Origin: Opitutia bacterium
Lineage (GTDB): Bacteria; Verrucomicrobiota; Verrucomicrobiia; Opitutales; Opitutaceae
Direction: 5' to 3'
Assembly (NCBI GenBank): GCA_016217595.1
Contig: JACRHS010000005.1
Span: 232,888-296,887, forward strand
DNA: 64,000 bases
The translations under genes and the position numbers were made by a program. Positions within the stretch are counted from its first letter, which is position 1; every line of letters begins with the position of its first letter. The notes beneath the pieces are model-generated. The model was not told where the DNA came from. It made no database searches and worked only from the letters and a program-made list of their open reading frames with translations. Of this stretch, positions 49,667 to 57,442 are shown one piece after another.

Positions 49667-50047
49667 TCAGTTGCCCGCAGCCGGAGCGGCGGCGGTTTGC
49701 GCGCGGGTGCCGAACGGGAACGGCACGGTGGTTTGGTAGAACTTGCCCTGGTAATCGACGGCGATGCCTTCCACGTGGACGCGGAAGAGATCGTGGATTT
49801 CGTTTTCGTAGAGAAACGCGCACCAGTAGACGGAGGAGATGCTCGGCACGTGCGCCGCGGCGGCGGGCAGCTGGAGGCGGAGATTCAGCAGCGTGCCGGC
49901 GCGGTCGAAGCTGTAGTTGAGCTCGATCGTCTCGCCGAGGGTCGTCGCGCCGATCTGGACGAGCCGGTAGCCTTCGGCGTGCAGTTCGCGGACCTTGGCC
50001 ACGAGCGCATCGGGCGACAGCGGAAGATAAGTCTGGGCTTCGCTCAT
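49667..50047 (-). CDS. echD: Ech-type hydrogenase subunit, NuoC-like
   Basis: This 126-residue protein has the NuoC/EchD fold signature in the region ISSVYWCAFLYENEIHDLFR, with a shortened N-terminus and an Ala-rich tail. It supports the large and small hydrogenase subunits in the peripheral arm. Its ATG overlaps the end of the echC-GNAT gene by four bases (ATGA), and it is seven bases ahead of echE. Confidence 0.85.
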   Translation of the reverse strand: MSEAQTYLPLSPDALVAKVRELHAEGYRLVQIGATTLGETIELNYSFDRAGTLLNLRLQLPAAAAHVPSISSVYWCAFLYENEIHDLFRVHVEGIAVDYQGKFYQTTVPFPFGTRAQTAAAPAAGN

Positions 50048-50949
50048 GTGCGGTCCTTTTGCATGTAAACGCGTTGCACGGTCGGCAGGAACGGCTCGGT
50101 CTTGAAGACTTGGTAGCCGAGTTTTTCGTAGATGAAGAGGTTCCGCTTGCTCTTGTGGCCGGTGAACGTCTCGAAGCGGCGGATTTCCGGCGGAAAGATT
50201 TTCTCGATCTCGGTGAGCAGCCGGCGGCCGATGCCGCGGCGTTGGAAATACGGGTGCACGACGCAGCGGTTGATGTGCGCGGTGGCGCCGTCGGCGTAGC
50301 CGCGGATCGAGCCGACGATTTTGCCGTTCACCACGGTTTTCAGGAAAATCATGCGGTCGAACTCCGTCTGGATTTCCTGCAGCGTCTGCTCCAAGGGCGG
50401 CAGGCCTTCGTCACCGTAGAGCTCGGTGTCGCTTTGGTAGGCGATTTTCTGGAGCGCGAGAATCTCGGGCACGTCGCGTTTTTCCGCCCGCTGGTAGAGC
50501 GCCTGGTCGATGCTGTCGGTGGCCGACTTCATGGCGCGTTGTTTCGTTTCGAGCACTTGGAGTGCCTGCACGACGCCGTCGATGATCGCCTCCGGCCGCG
50601 CCGCGCAACCCGGCACATACACGTCGACGGGGATCACGGAATCGACGCCGCCGGCGACGTTGTAGCACTCGCGGAAAATGCCGCCGCTGGCCGCGCAAAT
50701 GCCGACGGACATCACAACCTTGGGCTCGGGCAGCTGGTGGTAGATGTTGCGTACGACCTCGGCGCTCTGCTCGTTGACCGCGCCGGTGACGATGAAGATG
50801 TCGGCGTGCTTGGGGTTGCCGGTGTTGATGACGCCGAGGCGCTCGACGTCATAAAGCGGCGTCAGGCAGGCGAGCGTCTCGATGTCGCAGCCGTTGCAGC
50901 TCGACGCGTCGTAGTGGATGATCCACGGAGATTTTCGGAAGCCGAGCAT
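50044..50949 (-). CDS. echC: Hydrogenase small subunit (EchC/NuoB-like) fused to a GNAT acetyltransferase domain
   Basis: This 301-residue protein has a group 4 small-subunit domain (residues 1-135), with cluster ligands Cys18 and Cys21 in SCNGCDIETL, Cys85 in GICAASGG and Cys115 in PGCAARPE. From about residue 148 a complete GNAT fold begins (YQRAEKRDVPEILALQ, INRCVVHPYFQRRGIGRRLL). It carries the acetyl-CoA-binding QRRGIG at 236-241 and ends with the YEKLGYQVF strand. One uninterrupted frame joins them, with no stop. Met140 could be an internal start. Standard EchC proteins end near residue 140-150. The fused domain may acetylate a complex subunit or be carried passively; no substrate is evident. 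Confidence 0.9.
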   Translation of the reverse strand: MLGFRKSPWIIHYDASSCNGCDIETLACLTPLYDVERLGVINTGNPKHADIFIVTGAVNEQSAEVVRNIYHQLPEPKVVMSVGICAASGGIFRECYNVAGGVDSVIPVDVYVPGCAARPEAIIDGVVQALQVLETKQRAMKSATDSIDQALYQRAEKRDVPEILALQKIAYQSDTELYGDEGLPPLEQTLQEIQTEFDRMIFLKTVVNGKIVGSIRGYADGATAHINRCVVHPYFQRRGIGRRLLTEIEKIFPPEIRRFETFTGHKSKRNLFIYEKLGYQVFKTEPFLPTVQRVYMQKDRT

Positions 50950-50955
50950 GGGAAA

Positions 50956-51804
50956 TTAGAGGAAGGACAACACGAGGAGATTGCCGAAGCCGAGGACCAG
51001 CGTGACGATCCACGCGCTTTTGAGCGTGGTCTGCCACTTGAGCCGCGCGCAGGTGTTATCGACCAGAATCATCAACAGGAACACCGCCAGCGCCGCCGCC
51101 ACGCCGAGCACCGGCCACGCGGAGAAGAACAGGTACACCCAGCCGAGCAACAGGACGTTCTCGTACCAGTGGGCGACCTCGATCATCGCCAGCGCGCTGC
51201 CGGAAAACTCCGTCGTGATGCCGCGGACGAGCTCCTGGTGCGCGTGGTGCGAACAGGAGAGATCGAAGGGCGACTTGCGGAATTTGATGACCAGCACGAA
51301 CAGGAACCCGAGAAACACGCCGGGCAACGGCCAGATCAGCGACGACGAACGGCTCGCGAGATCGTGCACGTAAAAGCTGCCACCGGCCATGTACATGCCG
51401 ACCGCGGTCAACAGCACCATCGGTTCGTAGGCCATCATCTGGATCAGCTCGCGCTCGGCGCCGATGAAGCTGTACGGCGAACTCGCCTTGTACGCGGCGA
51501 GCACGAAGAAAATCCCCGCCAGCGTCAGCGCGAACACCATCAGCAGCAGATCGAAACCGGCGAAAAACAGCGCGCCGGTGAAGATCACGAAGAGCAGGAA
51601 AAAGAACACGTAGTAGTTCTGCGAGCGGCGGACGACGATGTTCTCCTTCCGCCACAGTTTCCACACATCGTAGAAGGGTTGCCAGAGGGGCGGACCCATC
51701 CGCGCCTGCATCCGCCCCGAGATTTTCCGGTCGAGGCCGGCGAGCAAGCCGCCAAGCAACGGCGCGGCCACCAGGTACACCAGCAGTCTTACGAAGGGCG
51801 TCAT
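50956..51804 (-). CDS. echB: Ech-type hydrogenase membrane subunit, NuoH-like
   Basis: This 282-residue membrane protein with about eight helices has the NuoH/EchB signatures GLDRKISGRMQARMGPPLWQ near residue 23, and GAERELIQMMAYEP, FRKSPFDLSCSHHAHQELV and EFSGSALAMIEVAHW. It anchors the catalytic arm and couples electron flow to proton or sodium movement. It overlaps the echA stop by four bases and lies six bases ahead of echC. Confidence 0.9.
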   Translation of the reverse strand: MTPFVRLLVYLVAAPLLGGLLAGLDRKISGRMQARMGPPLWQPFYDVWKLWRKENIVVRRSQNYYVFFFLLFVIFTGALFFAGFDLLLMVFALTLAGIFFVLAAYKASSPYSFIGAERELIQMMAYEPMVLLTAVGMYMAGGSFYVHDLASRSSSLIWPLPGVFLGFLFVLVIKFRKSPFDLSCSHHAHQELVRGITTEFSGSALAMIEVAHWYENVLLLGWVYLFFSAWPVLGVAAALAVFLLMILVDNTCARLKWQTTLKSAWIVTLVLGFGNLLVLSFL

Positions 51805-53726
51805 AACGAGAAGAGCGAGCCGGCCAGTACCAGCGAGAGCATCAGGCCGATGACCACACCGGCGCGGAAGACTTTGGCCTCATTCAGAATGTCGCCGAAG
51901 TAGTAGTTCGACATCTGCACCTCGCGCACCGCGCCGGCTGCACCGTGGTATTTGGTGCTGCCGCCGGCGTTGGCGCCGCCGAGGTAGGAATCCATGACTT
52001 TGCCGCGCCAGCCATAGTTGAAAAAGCTCAGCGGGAAGAGCGACACCATGACCAGCATGAGCGACATGATCAGGAAATTGCCGTAGGCGAGATGGCCGGA
52101 CTGGCCGTAAATTTCCGTCACGTACGGCTCGACGAGATATTTCGAGATCAGCGGGAAAAAGATGCAGGTCAGAATCGTCAGCGCCGAGAGCACGCTCAAC
52201 GCGAACCACTCGCCGCGGCCGATGCCGGCCTCGACGTTCTTGAGCGGGCCGGTGATCTGCAGCAGTTTTCCGAGCCATTTCACCCAGAAGAAGAGCGTCG
52301 GCGCGCTGCCGAACACGAGGAAGAGCGTGATGAGCGGGTAGGCGTCGACCACGGCTTTGAGCACGGCCCATTTGCTGATCAACATGCCGAACGGCGCGAG
52401 GAACATGCCGGCGATGCCGATCTGCAACATGACCGACATCCGCGGCATGGTTAGCACGAGGCCGGCCATCTTTTCGATGTCACGGCTGTGCAGCTTGTGC
52501 TCGATGGCGCCGACACACAGGAAGAGCAGACACTTGGCGACCGCGTGAAACACGATCAGCAGCACGCCGGCCCACACCGCTTCGTACGTGCCGATGCCGC
52601 CGCAGATCACGATCAGGCCGAGGTTGGCGACGGTCGAGTAAGCCAGCACCTTCTTGGCGTCGCTCGTGCCGATGGCCGCGAACGAGCCGATCATGAACGT
52701 CACCGCGCCGATGAGAGCGATCACGATGCCGACGAAGGAGCCTTGCAGCACCGGGGCCAGGCGCACGATCAGGTACACGCCGGCCTTTACCATCGTGGCC
52801 GAGTGGAGCAGCGCCGAGACGGGGGTTGGCGCCACCATCGCGCCGAGCAACCAACCGGTGAAGGGGAACTGGGCCGATTTCGTGAGACCAGCGAAAGCCA
52901 GCAATGCCGCCGGCACCAACGCCACCGCCGGGGCGGACTTGATCAGCACCGAGAGCTCGATGCTGCCACCGCGCAGGAAAAACCACACGATGCCCACGGC
53001 GAAAGCCAGTCCGCCGATCAAGTTATAGGTGAGTGCACGCAGGGCGTTCTGCGTCGACTCGGTGTTCTGCTTGTACCCGATCAACAGGAACGAGCAGAGC
53101 GTGGTGACCTCCCAGAAAAAGTAGAGCCACAGGAGATTGTTGGAGAACACCACCCCGAACATCGCGCCCAGGAAGATGAACAACAGCGCAAAGAACAGCG
53201 GCCGCCGATCTTTGAACTCCGGGTGATGATCGACGTGAAACTCGCGCATGTAACCCAGCGCGTAGAGACAGATCAGCCCGCCGGTGATGCCGATGATCAG
53301 GGCCATGATCACCGAGAATTTGTCGGCAAACAGATTGTGCTCGGTGTGCAGCGCCGCGCCGTGCCGGAAGGCAAACCACAGCATCAAAGCCATTTGCGCC
53401 ACCATCAGCAGCGCGATCAGCGGCCGGCGGTGGCGGATGCCGACGTAGACCACAAAAAGCCCCATCGCCACCTCCAGCCACTCCATGGTGACCGTGATCG
53501 CATGGGCACTAAACGGGAAGGTAGTTAACTCATTGGGCGACAGCTTGACCGCCGCCGCCATGCTCCCCAACGCCAAGACGCCGGTGGCTGCCACGACGAG
53601 GGCACTACGGAGTCGGTCAGCTTTGGTTAAAAGCAGGGTAAATCCGGTAACTACCGATACAGCAATTAATAACGAAATAATGCTCACAAAAGGCCATAAG
53701 GCTGAAGTCTTTCCATCTGCTGTCAA
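51801..53726 (-). CDS. echA: Ech-type hydrogenase antiporter-like subunit (NuoL/MrpD-like)
   Basis: This 641-residue polytopic protein opens the operon. It has the antiporter-subunit signatures WLYFFWEVTTLCSFLLIGYK with conserved Glu, TKSAQFPFTGWLLGAM with Lys, and SDAKKVLAYSTVANLGL, and a C-terminal portion of about 150 residues beyond the core. It should carry the ion-pumping function of the complex. The frame begins at TTG 53726; an in-frame GTG at 53687 (MSIISLLIAV) is an alternative, as neither has a clear ribosome site. About 250 AT-rich bases precede it. Confidence 0.88.
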   Translation of the reverse strand: MTADGKTSALWPFVSIISLLIAVSVVTGFTLLLTKADRLRSALVVAATGVLALGSMAAAVKLSPNELTTFPFSAHAITVTMEWLEVAMGLFVVYVGIRHRRPLIALLMVAQMALMLWFAFRHGAALHTEHNLFADKFSVIMALIIGITGGLICLYALGYMREFHVDHHPEFKDRRPLFFALLFIFLGAMFGVVFSNNLLWLYFFWEVTTLCSFLLIGYKQNTESTQNALRALTYNLIGGLAFAVGIVWFFLRGGSIELSVLIKSAPAVALVPAALLAFAGLTKSAQFPFTGWLLGAMVAPTPVSALLHSATMVKAGVYLIVRLAPVLQGSFVGIVIALIGAVTFMIGSFAAIGTSDAKKVLAYSTVANLGLIVICGGIGTYEAVWAGVLLIVFHAVAKCLLFLCVGAIEHKLHSRDIEKMAGLVLTMPRMSVMLQIGIAGMFLAPFGMLISKWAVLKAVVDAYPLITLFLVFGSAPTLFFWVKWLGKLLQITGPLKNVEAGIGRGEWFALSVLSALTILTCIFFPLISKYLVEPYVTEIYGQSGHLAYGNFLIMSLMLVMVSLFPLSFFNYGWRGKVMDSYLGGANAGGSTKYHGAAGAVREVQMSNYYFGDILNEAKVFRAGVVIGLMLSLVLAGSLFSL

Positions 53727-53770
53727 CGACGAGCCCCGCGTTTGAAGTATTAGTATTCTTTGAGATGAAG

Positions 53771-53782
53771 AGCATTAATGCT
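53771..53782. promoter_or_regulatory. 12-bp perfect palindrome upstream of echA
   Basis: AGCATTAATGCT is fully self-complementary and lies 45 bases before the echA start, inside a 250-base AT-rich stretch. A repressor or activator dimer could bind here. The flanking direct repeat of TATTAGTATTC type at 53747-53757 may be part of the promoter. Function is inferred from position only. Confidence 0.4.
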
Positions 53783-53801
53783 GCTATGAATCGGGTGGGC
53801 T

Positions 53802-53818
53802 TAATCAGGCCCTGATTA
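53802..53818. promoter_or_regulatory. 8-1-8 inverted repeat upstream of echA
   Basis: TAATCAGG, one C, CCTGATTA: a perfect odd palindrome 76 bases from the echA start and 160 bases past the GH84-like stop. With no T-run after it on either strand, an operator is more likely than a terminator. It could respond to anaerobiosis or reductant state, but that is speculation. Confidence 0.4.
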
Positions 53819-53977
53819 TTAATGTAACATAATGGAAAACAAAAAAATATATCAAAAAAGCAGATCGGTTTAGTTCACACTAAGTAACCAATGGGTTAAC
53901 TATGACCGCAGGCTTAACCGCGCTGAATTCCAATAAGGATACTTATGGATACAACCGCCGTATGGCGGCTGGCCGCC

Positions 53978-55333
53978 TCATTTAAGAGGGGTGTTTTTCA
54001 GTATCCCGATATCTTCGTCGAGTCGGGCTTTCGTGGCGGTGTAACAGGTGGGAAAAATGCGTTTCAGGTCGGCCGACAGACGCTCCAAACGAGCGAGGTA
54101 GCCCTCCATCACCAGGCGAGACTGTGGCATCTGGGCTATCTGCTTATGTCTCTTCAGCAAAGCGTTAAACTCGGTTTTGTCGCTGCCGCAGATCAGAAAA
54201 CCCGGATAGGCGTCGACCAGATCGGCCAGTATCTGGCGTTGCTCTGCCGAGGCGGTGAAGAGCCAGATGGCTTGGCCGATGGAGCGGACAGGGTCGTAGG
54301 CTTGCGGGTTGTAGGCGTAATCGGCACAGGTGGCCAGAGGCAGGCGATTGATCTCGTTTTGCTGGCGGTGCGGGTTGCTCATGTATCCCTCCACCACCGC
54401 ATTCAAATCGGGATCGCGGCCGACCACCGGGCCGAGGTGTAGCGCCGCATAGCCGTCGTTGACCGGATAATTGTCCCACAAAAACAGGCGATGGCCGACG
54501 GCGGCGCGGTACGATTCCGCGGCGCGCCGGGTGATTTTCCCGACCACCGCATCGCCGGTCCAGAACACGAAAATCTCGGGGTGCAGCTCGCGCTTGAGCG
54601 TTTCGAGGTAGGTTCGTTCCTCCAGCGGACTGGGCGGCTGGCCCAGGCCGGGACCGGAATAGAACGTCGGGCAGAAGATGAACTGCGCCGCCGGATCGTG
54701 CGCGCGCAGGCGGCGGAAAAGCTCGTTGGCGACTCGCGCCTGAGTCGAGGCGTCGCAACCATGGGCGATGTCGTCGAGCGACAGGTTAAACCACTTCACG
54801 CCCAAGTCCTGCATCCACGCGTAGTGCTGCCAGAGCAGATCGAGGCTGTCCGATTTGCCGTCGTTGACGATGCGGCGGCTCTTGAGGTTGGGGTTCATGC
54901 CGAAGCAGAACTCGATGCCGCGGCTTTGGCATTCGCGGACGATCTGTTCGAAGGCGAGGCGTTTGGCGTCGGGCAACGGTTCCCACCAGCGGTTGGAGTC
55001 TGGATCCTGGTTCCAGTCCGGATGCTGCTCCAGATCGAATAACGACAGGTAGCAGTTCATCAGGAAATTCATTTTGAGCCGCGCCAGATGCGGGATTTCG
55101 GCGAGGTACTGCTCGGGCGTCCAGGCCCAGCCTTTGGTCCCGCGCCATTTGAAGCCCGGTGCGGCGCCGGCCGGCAGTGGCTCCGGGAAAGGTCGCGGCG
55201 CGGCGGGCAACACCACGCGGAATTCCGCTCGGGAATAATTACTGGCGGGCGACGGAGTTTCAGCTGCTTGCAACCCGCCGAGCGAGACCAGCCCGATGGC
55301 GCACCAAAGCGTTTTGCAGAATGAAGCGCTCAT
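53978..55333 (-). CDS. Secreted GH84-like beta-N-acetylglucosaminidase-domain protein
   Basis: This 451-residue protein has a signal peptide (ending near residue 24, LQAAETPSP). A TIM-barrel-like catalytic domain follows with the GH84-type acidic pair Asp187-Asp188 (NLSLDDIAHG), FIFCPTFYSG, VFWTGDAVVGK, and LFLWDNYPVNDGY. GYMSNPHRQQNEIN is also typical. GH84 enzymes remove terminal beta-GlcNAc using the substrate acetamide, assisted by two aspartates. The N-terminal family domain is missing, so relatives with other specificity cannot be excluded. It overlaps the symporter gene by four bases, suggesting uptake of its product. Confidence 0.8.
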   Translation of the reverse strand: MSASFCKTLWCAIGLVSLGGLQAAETPSPASNYSRAEFRVVLPAAPRPFPEPLPAGAAPGFKWRGTKGWAWTPEQYLAEIPHLARLKMNFLMNCYLSLFDLEQHPDWNQDPDSNRWWEPLPDAKRLAFEQIVRECQSRGIEFCFGMNPNLKSRRIVNDGKSDSLDLLWQHYAWMQDLGVKWFNLSLDDIAHGCDASTQARVANELFRRLRAHDPAAQFIFCPTFYSGPGLGQPPSPLEERTYLETLKRELHPEIFVFWTGDAVVGKITRRAAESYRAAVGHRLFLWDNYPVNDGYAALHLGPVVGRDPDLNAVVEGYMSNPHRQQNEINRLPLATCADYAYNPQAYDPVRSIGQAIWLFTASAEQRQILADLVDAYPGFLICGSDKTEFNALLKRHKQIAQMPQSRLVMEGYLARLERLSADLKRIFPTCYTATKARLDEDIGILKNTPLK

Positions 55334-57090
55334 GCCTTTTCTTCCGCGAAGGACTGCGGTTTGGTTTCCGCCTGCAAAATCCGCTGGATCAGCCAGGCGC
55401 CGCCGCCCACACAGGCGACCATGCTCAGGCCGAAACGCCACCAATCGCCGACGAACACCGCGTTGGTCGCCACCACCATGCCGGCGCACGATACGAGGCC
55501 GAGCACGGCATCGAGCCACAGCCGGCGCCGACTGCGATCGCCCTCGGGATCGGCCGGGACTTCTTTGCGCACCGGACCCCAAAAGCCCGGCGGCCGGCAG
55601 CGCAGGTAAAACTTTTTCAACGTTTCCATCGACTCGGGCGGCGTGAGCAGCGTCACCACGACCAGCACCACGAGGCTGGAACCGAGCAGCAGGCCGAGTC
55701 CCTGCCACATCGGCTTGCTCTGATAATCGAGCCCGAACCAGACCCAGATCGATAGCGGGAGTCCGCAGATCGTGGCGGCCAGTTCGCCCCAGACGTTGAA
55801 GCGCCACCACAGGAAACGGAAGACTGCGAGCGGCAGGAGGAAGATGCCCATTGCCGAATTGATGAACATGAACCAGCTCACCATGTTGTCCACGAACAGC
55901 ACCGTGATGACGGCCGCGAAAAGGAAGAGGCACAGCGTCGTGATCCGGCTCACCCAGATTTTGTCGCGCGCGCCGGTCATGCGCGCCGGCATCAAGTCAT
56001 TTACCACGAGACTGCCGCCCCAGTTGATCAGCGAGCTGAGCGTCGACATATAGGCTGCCACTTCCGCCGCCACGAGCAGGCCGACGAATCCCATCGGCAG
56101 CGTGCACTTCTTGATCAGCTCGGCCCAGGCGAACGACGGATCGCTCAACAAGGTCATCCCGCCGGGCGCCGCGCCGAGTTTGGCCTGGGGGTCGGAGGTC
56201 CAGAAAATCGAGAGCGCGATCAGCCCGAGGCCGATCAGCGGCAGGGTACGAAACGACAGCGCGAGAAACGTGTTGAACAACTGCCCGCCGATGGCGTGGC
56301 GCTCGTTCTTGGCCGCCATGAACCGTTGCGTCGTGGTGCCATCGCCCACGACAAACCAGCCCTGGATGAAAAGCACCAGCAGCGTTAGCGCGTCGATCGA
56401 GTTGGTCGGCGGCATTTGTTGCAGTGCCTCGGGGCGCACGTGTTGGAGCCGCTCCATGATGTGTCCCCAGCCGCCAAACTGCGGAATCGCCAGCCAGAGG
56501 AAGGCCACGCTGCCGAGGAACAGAATGGCGAATTGCACCACGTCGGAGTACACCACGCCGAGCAACCCGCCGAACATCGTGTATAGCACGGTCGTGCCGC
56601 CGAAGATCAGCAGGATCTGCCACGTCGTGAGCGGACACAGCGGAGCGATGGTCTTGGCGAAAAACCCGGTGATGTACGCGATGACGAGCACCGCGAAGCC
56701 GAAGCAGCAGACAAACGCGTAGACCTTGCGCGCCCACAAGGCCGGCGCGCCGCCGTATCGCAGTGTGATCAGCTCGGCGATCGTCACGATGCGCAGACGT
56801 TGCCAGAGCCGCGCCCAGATCACGGCCGTCAGAGGCATCCAGACGATCCACGTGGTCCACCAGAGCCAGTTGCCCGCCAGGCCGAACACGATCAGCAGCA
56901 TGACAAACGCGCCGTTGCCCGACTGATAGGTGGCGGTGTTGGACAACCCGATCGCCCACCACGGCACATCGCGGTCGCCCGCGAAATAACCCTCGGCGCC
57001 TTGCTGCGACGATTTACGGGCGAACCAGATGCCCACGGCAAAAACCAGGACGCAGGAGAGTGCCACCACCAGCCAGTCGATTGTGTTCAT
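55330..57090 (-). CDS. Solute:sodium symporter, probable sugar or amino-sugar uptake
   Basis: This 586-residue SSS-family protein has about 13-14 membrane helices. The conserved first-helix and TM1 region reads YFAGDRDVPWWAIGLSNTA. TM8-type segments LVAAEVAAYMSTLSSLINWG and the later VSWFMFINSAMGIFLLPLAV follow, with a soluble loop near 480-520. The ATGA overlap with the GH84-like gene points to transport of the sugar that enzyme releases, with sodium or proton coupling. It belongs to a different SSS branch from the ActP-like gene. Confidence 0.85.
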   Translation of the reverse strand: MNTIDWLVVALSCVLVFAVGIWFARKSSQQGAEGYFAGDRDVPWWAIGLSNTATYQSGNGAFVMLLIVFGLAGNWLWWTTWIVWMPLTAVIWARLWQRLRIVTIAELITLRYGGAPALWARKVYAFVCCFGFAVLVIAYITGFFAKTIAPLCPLTTWQILLIFGGTTVLYTMFGGLLGVVYSDVVQFAILFLGSVAFLWLAIPQFGGWGHIMERLQHVRPEALQQMPPTNSIDALTLLVLFIQGWFVVGDGTTTQRFMAAKNERHAIGGQLFNTFLALSFRTLPLIGLGLIALSIFWTSDPQAKLGAAPGGMTLLSDPSFAWAELIKKCTLPMGFVGLLVAAEVAAYMSTLSSLINWGGSLVVNDLMPARMTGARDKIWVSRITTLCLFLFAAVITVLFVDNMVSWFMFINSAMGIFLLPLAVFRFLWWRFNVWGELAATICGLPLSIWVWFGLDYQSKPMWQGLGLLLGSSLVVLVVVTLLTPPESMETLKKFYLRCRPPGFWGPVRKEVPADPEGDRSRRRLWLDAVLGLVSCAGMVVATNAVFVGDWWRFGLSMVACVGGGAWLIQRILQAETKPQSFAEEKA

Positions 57091-57442
57091 AACGAAATTT
57101 TCGGGCGAGAGGGCGAAGCGGGCGGCGGCGGCGCGGATGCGCGCGGGCCACCCTGCCCCGGAAGCAATGGTTTGGGGATGGCCGCTTCTTGGCCGGGGTC
57201 AATTTATAGCTGCCGGAAAACCGGTCGCGATCCGATTAATTGGCCGGGGGCAAAAAGCTGGAGCCCGTTGCGGGGTCAGCGTGGCCGAAAATCCCCGGAT
57301 TGGTTGACCGGGAAAAACTATCTCTCGACGCGTGCGGAAAAACAAAACCCCCGTGACAGCGAGGCCATCACGGGGGCTGGCTATGAAACCCCTCTGGCAT
57401 ACACACACCCAACAGCCGGAGGAGCCAAAGTACCGAGAAGTC
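57091..57442. other. 352-base intergenic region between receptor and symporter genes
   Basis: Near its right end it holds the terminator of the TonB-receptor gene (57338-57376). The remainder is GC-rich with a TATAAA on the minus strand at 57203-57208 that might be the -10 element of the symporter gene. No open frame resembling a protein and no RNA gene were recognised. Confidence 0.4.
57338..57376 (-). terminator. Rho-independent terminator of the TonB-receptor gene
   Basis: Reading the minus strand, a nine-base stem CCCCCGTGA (57376-57368) with an 11-base loop pairs with TCACGGGGG (57356-57348). The T-rich tract TTTTGTTTTT follows. It lies 66 bases beyond the receptor stop. This is a textbook intrinsic terminator, and separates receptor transcription from the GH84-symporter pair. 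Confidence 0.85.

Noticed and set aside
50044..50949. Two separate genes (small subunit and GNAT) with a missed stop
   Set aside because: No stop codon or ribosome site separates the parts; only an internal ATG at Met140 is present, so the fusion reading is kept while internal initiation is noted.
48192..53726. Reading the second operon as a duplicated complex I
   Set aside because: The large subunit has both hydrogenase cysteine pairs and the small subunit has Cys-x2-Cys in place of the tandem cysteines of NuoB; gene order is that of ech.
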